In this document: positions 6,980-10,788 of the stretch, one piece after another
Numbering within the stretch: position 1 is the stretch's first letter
How the letters are laid out: each line of letters begins with the position of its first letter
Origin: an uncultured Collinsella sp.
GTDB lineage: Bacteria > Actinomycetota > Coriobacteriia > Coriobacteriales > Coriobacteriaceae
Assembly: GCA_900759565.1 (NCBI GenBank)
Contig: CAAEVV010000011.1
Location: 1-10,788 of the forward strand
DNA: 10,788 nt
Direction of reading: 5' to 3'
Made by a program: the position numbers and the translations under genes
The notes under the pieces: model-generated
The model's database searches: none
What the model was told of the DNA's origin: nothing
The model's input: only the letters and a program-made list of their open reading frames with translations

Positions 6980-8518
6980 CTATTCCGCATCGACCACACG
7001 AAGCAGATACGCCACGCGCGTTGCGGCCGTGCATTTAAAACGCTCGTCCGTGCGAACGCCTGCGACCCATACCACGGCACCTCCCGGAGCCGTTCTCACC
7101 ACAGGAACGCCTGCGCGCTCAGAAACGGGAATACGAGCCTCACCTAGCAAATCGGATACTTTCTTGCTTCGGCCACTCATCCCTAACGGGCACATCACGT
7201 CTCCCGGCGCGGGACCGTCCACCCACAGGCGCGCCAATCGCGCCTCGGCAGGGATCTCGCCACGCGAGCCCGCCAGGATCCGCTCACTATCGCTGTCGGC
7301 AAAACCCAGGGCAGCCGCGTCTACCAAAGCTGTCACTTCCCCGGCAGCCGCAAGCTCACGGGCGCGGCGCACGATATCGCATCCCGGCTCAACGGCCATC
7401 GGTTCTGTGACCAGCATACGTCCCCCGCCCAACGGCAAACGACCGGGTACGGTAACCCAGTCCGCGACCAGGCCCTCGCGAGCCGCCGGCGCCTTAAACG
7501 CCAGCATGCCAAACTCAATGCGTGCGTCAATCCCCGCCGGAAGCGTGACCGAGCCGGCGCCCTCGGCAACGCAGGAAAGGACTCGCTCCACATGTCGCAT
7601 CTCTGGACGAGCGTCCGGATCGATGCGTTTGATCGCCAGTCGCACGATGCGCCGCGCGATTACCACCTCGGCCGCAGCAAGGCGCCTGGCATCGAGCACC
7701 AGCGCGCCCGCCGCCTCCTTACGCAGGCAGCTTCGAAACGCCTGTGCCGAAAGCTGAGACAAAAACGCGTCCTCATCGCCTAAGATCTCGCAGGCGGCGC
7801 CAATCGTCTTGCAGACGCTCGCGTTGCGCTGCGCCACCACCGGCATCACTCGATGGCGCACGTAGTTTCGCAGATACGAGATATCCTCATTGCTCTCGTC
7901 TTCACGCCACGGCTGACCATGTACCTGTAGATAGCCCACGAGCTCGCCATGAGTTAGGTCGAGCAAGGGACGCACCACGATATTCCTCCGGCGAGGAATG
8001 CTCGATAGGCCAGCGGGCCCCGAACCCTTAATCGCGTTCATCAAAAACGTTTCCGCGCGATCCGAAGACGTGTGCGCGGTGCAGATACGAGCCGCCGTTC
8101 GCGGTGCCCCCGTCTGGGCGCAGAGCTCGCGAACATACCTCCGCGCCGCGGCATAGCGCACTTCGCGGGCCGCGGCCTCAATATTGCCCGATTCATCATC
8201 AAAATAGGCATGCTCGACACACAGCGGTAGACCATATTGCGCGCAGAGCTCACGCACGAAGGCCTCGTCGCCATCGGATGCCTCTCCGCGCAGATGATGG
8301 TTCACATGCAGCACGTGCAGTCGCTCGCGCGCGATGGGGGCAACACCGCGTCCGTCTTGGATATCCAGCTTTGATGTGCACGCCATAAGAAGCAGTGCCG
8401 TCGAGTCCGCGCCGCCTGATACCATGAGCACGACAGGAGCAGCCTGCTGTCTCGTCCGGGTCTCATCGACTGCCCCAGGCACGGCATGGTGTCCGTAATG
8501 CTGTGATACCGTAGGCAT
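6980..8518 (-). CDS. tilS: tRNA(Ile)-lysidine synthase TilS
   Basis: N-type ATP pyrophosphatase that attaches lysine to C34 of the CAU anticodon of tRNA-Ile2, so that it decodes AUA. The PP-loop SGGADS is at 34-39, HVNHHLRG at 71-78, the adenylation-site stretch TAHTSSDRAET (147-157), RPLLDLTHGEL (183-193) and DESN...YLRNYVRHRVMP (207-226). A central substrate-binding region follows, and a TilS C-terminal domain runs from about 438 to 505 (PGDVMCPLGMSGRSKKVSDLL, then WVAGVRTDERF). The length of 512 is within the range of two-domain TilS proteins. ATG 8518 has a very strong Shine-Dalgarno (AGAGGAGGAAG, complement of 8522-8532). It is the first gene of the operon and diverges from the WalJ-like gene. 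The frame stays open for 43 more codons after its TAG stop. Confidence 0.93.
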   Translation of the reverse strand: MPTVSQHYGHHAVPGAVDETRTRQQAAPVVLMVSGGADSTALLLMACTSKLDIQDGRGVAPIARERLHVLHVNHHLRGEASDGDEAFVRELCAQYGLPLCVEHAYFDDESGNIEAAAREVRYAAARRYVRELCAQTGAPRTAARICTAHTSSDRAETFLMNAIKGSGPAGLSSIPRRRNIVVRPLLDLTHGELVGYLQVHGQPWREDESNEDISYLRNYVRHRVMPVVAQRNASVCKTIGAACEILGDEDAFLSQLSAQAFRSCLRKEAAGALVLDARRLAAAEVVIARRIVRLAIKRIDPDARPEMRHVERVLSCVAEGAGSVTLPAGIDARIEFGMLAFKAPAAREGLVADWVTVPGRLPLGGGRMLVTEPMAVEPGCDIVRRARELAAAGEVTALVDAAALGFADSDSERILAGSRGEIPAEARLARLWVDGPAPGDVMCPLGMSGRSKKVSDLLGEARIPVSERAGVPVVRTAPGGAVVWVAGVRTDERFKCTAATRVAYLLRVVDAE

Positions 8519-8546
8519 TTGCTTCCTCCTCTATTCGTCCGCACCC

Positions 8547-8552
8547 ATTGTA
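8547..8552 (-). promoter_or_regulatory. Putative -10 box (TACAAT) of the tilS operon
   Basis: TACAAT on the minus strand about 28 bp before ATG 8518. Any -35 element would fall inside the start of the divergent WalJ-like gene (8570-8576), where nothing matches TTGACA well. Confidence 0.35.
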
Positions 8553-8566
8553 TCCTTTGGAATCTT

Positions 8567-9376
8567 ATGTCTCGTCTGCACCTTCATATCCTTGGCAGCG
8601 GCTCAAAAGGCAACTGCGCGCTCATCGAAGGCCCCCGGGGGCTCATCATGATTGACGACGGTCTTTCTCGCCGCGAGACATTAAAGCGCATGGCAGAACT
8701 GGGACTCTCGGCAGACAACGTCTCGGCTCTTCTCATTACTCATGAGCATAGCGATCACATCAAGGGTCTCGATGTCTGGTGCAAGCACTGGCACGGTCCC
8801 CTCTTTGCCAGCAGGGGCACACTTTCGAGCAAAGAAAATCTTTCGCATCTGCCTGTCGAGGAATTCGACCCCGGTGACACCCTATCCATTGCCGGCATTC
8901 ACGTGCAAACCTACTCAACATCACACGATGTCATCAATCCAGTCGGCTATCGATTCGACACCCTCGATGATTCCATCGGCTTTGCCACCGACACCGGAGA
9001 GCTATCGAGCCAAGCCATGAACACCCTCAAAGATTGTCGAGTCCTCGCACTCGAAAGCAACCACGATGTGACCATGCTGCGCGAGGGAGAATATCCCCGC
9101 TTTCTTCAGGAACGCATCCTGTCTGCAAGGGGACACCTCTCCAATGGCCAAGCCGCCGAAGCAGCGCGCGAACTTGTTACCGATCGCACCGAACAGCTCA
9201 TTGCCATGCATATCAGCCAAGATAACAATCGTCCGAGCCTTACCGTCAAAAGCTATGCCAAAGCTCTGGCCGCAACGCTGGATGACGAGGCCGGCAGCTC
9301 CGCAACCCTTCTCCAAGGATCGCGAAAACTCTCGATACGCCCCGCAAGCCAGCATCGGCCAGCAACCATTCAATAA
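8567..9376 (+). CDS. Metallo-beta-lactamase-fold hydrolase, WalJ/YycJ type
   Basis: Cytosolic MBL-fold protein of 269 residues. It opens with HILGSGSKGN (8-16 region), typical of the YycJ/WalJ group, and carries the dinuclear metal set: THEHSDH (58-64; His59, His61, Asp63, His64), His120 (STSHD), Asp142 (TDTG), His190 (GHLSN) and His215 (MHIS). YycJ in Bacillus belongs to the walRK operon and has been linked to nuclease activity; here no walRK genes are adjacent, so the role is inferred from the family only. The open frame extends to 8519, but its first 16 codons overlap the tilS Shine-Dalgarno and do not resemble the family; ATG 8567 gives the conserved N-terminus. The Shine-Dalgarno before it is poor (TTTGGAA). 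Confidence 0.86.
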   Translation: MSRLHLHILGSGSKGNCALIEGPRGLIMIDDGLSRRETLKRMAELGLSADNVSALLITHEHSDHIKGLDVWCKHWHGPLFASRGTLSSKENLSHLPVEEFDPGDTLSIAGIHVQTYSTSHDVINPVGYRFDTLDDSIGFATDTGELSSQAMNTLKDCRVLALESNHDVTMLREGEYPRFLQERILSARGHLSNGQAAEAARELVTDRTEQLIAMHISQDNNRPSLTVKSYAKALAATLDDEAGSSATLLQGSRKLSIRPASQHRPATIQ

Positions 9377-9383
9377 CTGGGCT

Positions 9384-9431
9384 AGACAGCAAAAGGGGCC
9401 GAGAATCGCTTCCCAGCCCCTTTTGCTGTCT
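9384..9431. terminator. Long bidirectional terminator between the WalJ-like gene and hsp20
   Basis: AGACAGCAAAAGGGGC (9384-9399) pairs perfectly with GCCCCTTTTGCTGTCT (9416-9431) around a 16-nt loop. TTTT follows on the plus strand. It sits 7 bp after one stop and 26 bp from the convergent one. Confidence 0.85.
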
Positions 9432-9457
9432 TTTAATAGCGCAGAACACCAACGAAT

Positions 9458-9889
9458 TTAGTCGATGGAGATCTTCGTAACGTTCTTCTTCTCGACGATC
9501 TTGGGAACCGTAACGGTCAGGATGCCGTCAGCGTACTTAGCCGAGAGGCCCTCGCTCGAAGCGTCCTTAAGATACACGCCACGCGTCGCGCTGTACGAGC
9601 TGAACTCCTTCTGCAGGAAGTTCTTGCCCTCGTTCTCCTCGTCTTCCTCGACATTCACGCTAATGGACAGACGGCCCTCATTGAGCTCGACATCGATATC
9701 GTCCTTGGCGACGCCGGTCAGATAGGCCTTGACCTCATAACCGTCGCCCTTATCCTCAACGTCAACGGGGAACGCCTTAGAGGCAATCGAGTTGTTCGCT
9801 AGGTCGCTCATATCATCAAACAGATCGAACAGCGAGCTTGCAGAGGGACGAACGCCAAAAACCGAACGATAAGGAACCATGCTTGCCAT
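9458..9889 (-). CDS. Small heat shock protein, Hsp20/alpha-crystallin family
   Basis: ATP-independent holdase chaperone that keeps unfolding proteins soluble for refolding by other chaperones. The 143 residues contain a short N-terminal arm (1-38), an alpha-crystallin domain (about 39-132) with the characteristic ADGILTVTVPK (120-130), and a C-terminal extension with the IxI oligomerisation motif (Ile140-Ser-Ile142, in KISID). The open frame extends to 9922, but ATG 9889 is 8 nt after a good AAGGAG Shine-Dalgarno (complement of 9898-9903), while the upstream ATG would place that Shine-Dalgarno inside the coding region. Four bases just before the Shine-Dalgarno (UCCU) could pair with it, possibly as a thermosensor. 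A 29-bp dyad 67-95 bp upstream may be an operator. No CIRCE or HAIR consensus site was found. Confidence 0.92.
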   Translation of the reverse strand: MASMVPYRSVFGVRPSASSLFDLFDDMSDLANNSIASKAFPVDVEDKGDGYEVKAYLTGVAKDDIDVELNEGRLSISVNVEEDEENEGKNFLQKEFSSYSATRGVYLKDASSEGLSAKYADGILTVTVPKIVEKKNVTKISID

Positions 9890-9955
9890 GTTTACCACTC
9901 CTTTTAAGGACCGCCGAGTCATCTTCTAGGTGACTGGGACTTCTTTTGACGCTCT

Positions 9956-9984
9956 TATATATGCCCACCCAGTGCTCATATATA
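9956..9984. promoter_or_regulatory. 29-bp imperfect dyad upstream of hsp20, candidate operator/promoter
   Basis: TATATATG (9956-9963) and CATATATA (9977-9984) are perfect inverted arms, with inner CAC (9966-9968) and GTG (9972-9974) also symmetrical about base 9970. On the minus strand the proximal arm gives TATATAA, usable as a -10 box for hsp20, so a bound repressor could cover the promoter. The bound factor is unknown. Confidence 0.5.
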
Positions 9985-10048
9985 CATCGACTATAAAGTT
10001 TTTTGAGTCCGGTACCATAAGCATATCTAAGTGTGTATGACTCAGGTT

Positions 10049-10074
10049 TTAACAAGGTTAAGGTTCTTTGAACC
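10049..10074. repeat. Two adjacent 13-bp palindromes (5-3-5)
   Basis: TTAAC-aag-GTTAA (10049-10061) is directly followed by GGTTC-ttt-GAACC (10062-10074); both are perfect. The second overlaps the putative -35 box of the plus-strand gene at 10167, as expected of a repressor or activator site. Confidence 0.45.
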
Positions 10075-10097
10075 AGAGCTTAAATAACGAGTATGTT
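10068..10097 (+). promoter_or_regulatory. Putative sigma70 promoter of the 10167 gene
   Basis: TTGAAC (10068-10073) and TATGTT (10092-10097) are separated by 18 bp. The predicted start near 10104 would leave a leader of about 60 nt containing the ten-codon ORF. Confidence 0.5.
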
Positions 10098-10125
10098 CGC
10101 AGCTACAAATGACAGGGGGCTTACA

Positions 10126-10158
10126 ATGAGCGCGTACACGTTGTTGGTAACAAGCTAA
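10126..10158 (+). CDS. Ten-codon leader ORF (MSAYTLLVTS)
   Basis: ATG 10126 is preceded at 6 nt by GGGGG (10115-10119), a stronger Shine-Dalgarno than that of the downstream gene. The frame encodes MSAYTLLVTS and stops at TAA 10156-10158, which overlaps the AAAGGG Shine-Dalgarno (10157-10162) of the next gene. A terminating ribosome would therefore sit on the next ribosome-binding site, suggesting translational coupling or leader control. An inverted repeat TTGTT-ggt-AACAA (10141-10153) lies inside it. Such a short ORF can arise by chance; the spacing and overlap are what support it. Confidence 0.4.
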   Translation: MSAYTLLVTS

Positions 10159-10166
10159 AGGGCATC

Positions 10167-10634
10167 ATGGACGACCAAAACCAGAACAATATGTTTATGC
10201 CGACGCAGGGGGAAGATACTTCCACGCAGCCGCCACGGTTCCATCGCCCCCACATCTCGCAAGAGCCCATTAATGATCCGGAGCCCGAGTATGTGACGAG
10301 AAATCGATATCAAACGCTCGAGGATGCCCAAACGGGACGTAAACATATGGGCGTCGCCTCGGGAGACCCCGTATATCTGAAAGACGCACCATTATCTAAA
10401 AACAGCGCAGCTAGTGATGAGCCGATGAAAGCATCCGTCACTCATCACCAAAGAGGTCCTCGACCAAAGCAAACCTTGACGCATTCGGCTCGCTATCTTG
10501 AAACGCCAAAACAGGGAAAATCAATCTTCGTTTCGTCAAGTAAACGACGCAAGCAGCATCGACTGACAATCCTGCTTTTGATCATTGTGGCCATAGCAGT
10601 TGCCCTTGTTATTCGATTTATCTTCTTTAAATAA
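10167..10634 (+). CDS. Unrecognised protein with a single C-terminal membrane segment
   Basis: A 155-residue protein that I do not recognise. Residues 1-125 are polar, rich in Gln, Asn, Pro, Thr and Ser, with no clear domain and probably disordered. A basic patch KRRKQHR (126-132) precedes a hydrophobic helix of about 20 residues (133-153) ending in FIFFK. There is no N-terminal signal peptide, so the layout is that of a tail-anchored (N-in) protein with the polar part in the cytosol. AAAGGG at 10157-10162 is a usable Shine-Dalgarno, though only 4 nt from ATG 10167. It diverges from hsp20 across 277 bp, and a stem-loop follows its stop. Base composition is somewhat less GC-rich than in the neighbours. 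The coding call is supported by promoter, ribosome-binding site and a coherent TM end; function is unknown. Confidence 0.7.
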   Translation: MDDQNQNNMFMPTQGEDTSTQPPRFHRPHISQEPINDPEPEYVTRNRYQTLEDAQTGRKHMGVASGDPVYLKDAPLSKNSAASDEPMKASVTHHQRGPRPKQTLTHSARYLETPKQGKSIFVSSSKRRKQHRLTILLLIIVAIAVALVIRFIFFK

Positions 10635-10637
10635 AGG

Positions 10638-10677
10638 CTCAATACCAAAAACGATAAGATCGTCTGGTGTAATTGAG
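10638..10677 (+). repeat. Imperfect stem-loop after the 10167 gene
   Basis: CTCAAT/ATTGAG, ACCA/TGGT and ACGAT/ATCGT stack into a 15-bp interrupted stem with an AAG loop, four bases after the TAA codon. No T-run follows, so it is more likely a 3' stabilising or pausing hairpin than a complete intrinsic terminator. Confidence 0.45.
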
Positions 10678-10701
10678 TCATTTACGCCCCATAAACGCAA
10701 A

Positions 10702-10729
10702 AAGGGGGAGGCCGCGAGGCCTCCCCCTT
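10702..10729. terminator. Strong hairpin terminator, U-tract on the minus strand
   Basis: A perfect 12-bp stem AAGGGGGAGGCC / GGCCTCCCCCTT closes a GCGA tetraloop (GNRA type). On the minus strand it ends in CCCCCTTTTTG, a good intrinsic terminator. On the plus strand only TTCTC follows. It therefore probably serves mainly a minus-strand gene entering from the right and secondarily the 10167 gene. Confidence 0.75.
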
Positions 10730-10730
10730 C

Positions 10731-10788
10731 TCAGTTCAAGCGTACGGCTCGGTGCCGTCCACCGGTCAGCGGCGCCCTGGCCTCCCAC
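10731..10788 (-). other. Possible 3' end of a minus-strand gene
   Basis: One minus-strand frame is open from the window edge and ends with TGA (complement of 10731-10733) directly before the hairpin, giving 18 codons ending GGRHRAVRLN. Position and terminator orientation are suggestive, but the stretch is too short to identify and an RNA gene is not excluded. Confidence 0.22.

Noticed and set aside
6831..7757. 308-codon plus-strand frame opposite tilS
   Set aside because: Ser/Thr/Arg/Ala-rich translation of the complement of tilS, with no motif.
8519..8566. 16-codon N-terminal extension of the WalJ-like protein
   Set aside because: It overlaps the tilS Shine-Dalgarno and does not resemble the family; the conserved start MSRLHLHILGSGSKGN begins at 8567.
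9890..9922. 11-codon N-terminal extension of Hsp20
   Set aside because: The good AAGGAG Shine-Dalgarno lies within it, correctly spaced for ATG 9889.
9890..10166. CIRCE (HrcA), HAIR (HspR) or CtsR operators upstream of hsp20
   Set aside because: Only partial half-sites (AGTGCTC at 9971-9977, TGAGTC/GACTCA 29 bp apart) are present; none meets the consensus with correct spacing.
1..10788. tRNA or rRNA genes, CRISPR arrays, complete insertion sequences, phage genes
   Set aside because: No matching conserved sequences, spaced direct repeats or transposase/integrase frames were seen.

Overview
The window looks like a chromosomal segment from a moderately high-GC actinobacterium of the class Coriobacteriia, most like Collinsella. 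This rests on the tilS-hpt-ftsH gene order, the codon use and the general look of the proteins; no search was run, so the genus is an inference. Nearly all of it is housekeeping sequence. No tRNA, rRNA, CRISPR array or complete insertion sequence was seen.

Left part (1-2700): the window opens inside a ClpP-like reading frame that breaks off just after the PGGS motif and ends in a hairpin terminator, so it is probably a gene remnant. A plus-strand RNA uracil-5-methyltransferase (RlmD/RumA type, 265-1713) follows. It converges, across a shared GC-rich hairpin, on a minus-strand PHP-domain metal-dependent phosphatase of the YcdX type (1792-2613).

Middle (2700-8520), all on the minus strand: a PLP-dependent class I/II aminotransferase (2779-3963); a near-perfect 52-nt inverted repeat (4028-4079) resembling REP/MITE-type elements; the ftsH terminator; then the operon tilS (6980-8518), hpt (6284-6832), ftsH (4153-6282), transcribed in that order. 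It combines tRNA-Ile lysidine modification, purine salvage and membrane protein quality control, a grouping common in Gram-positive bacteria and actinobacteria.

Right part (8520-10788): a WalJ/YycJ-type metallo-beta-lactamase-fold protein diverges from tilS across only 48 bp. It converges, over a long bidirectional hairpin, on a small heat shock protein (9458-9889, minus). The 277-bp region between hsp20 and the next plus-strand gene is AT-richer and dense in dyads: a 29-bp imperfect palindrome upstream of hsp20, three 5-3-5 palindromes, a sigma70-like promoter and a ten-codon leader ORF with a strong Shine-Dalgarno sequence. It leads into an unrecognised 155-residue protein with a single C-terminal membrane segment. 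The window ends with a strong hairpin whose U-tract faces the minus strand, suggesting that a minus-strand gene ends at the right edge.

No clearly new biological system is visible. The parts most worth a second look are the regulatory region at 9890-10166 with its leader ORF and orphan tail-anchored protein, the inverted repeat at 4028-4079, and the broken clpP fragment.
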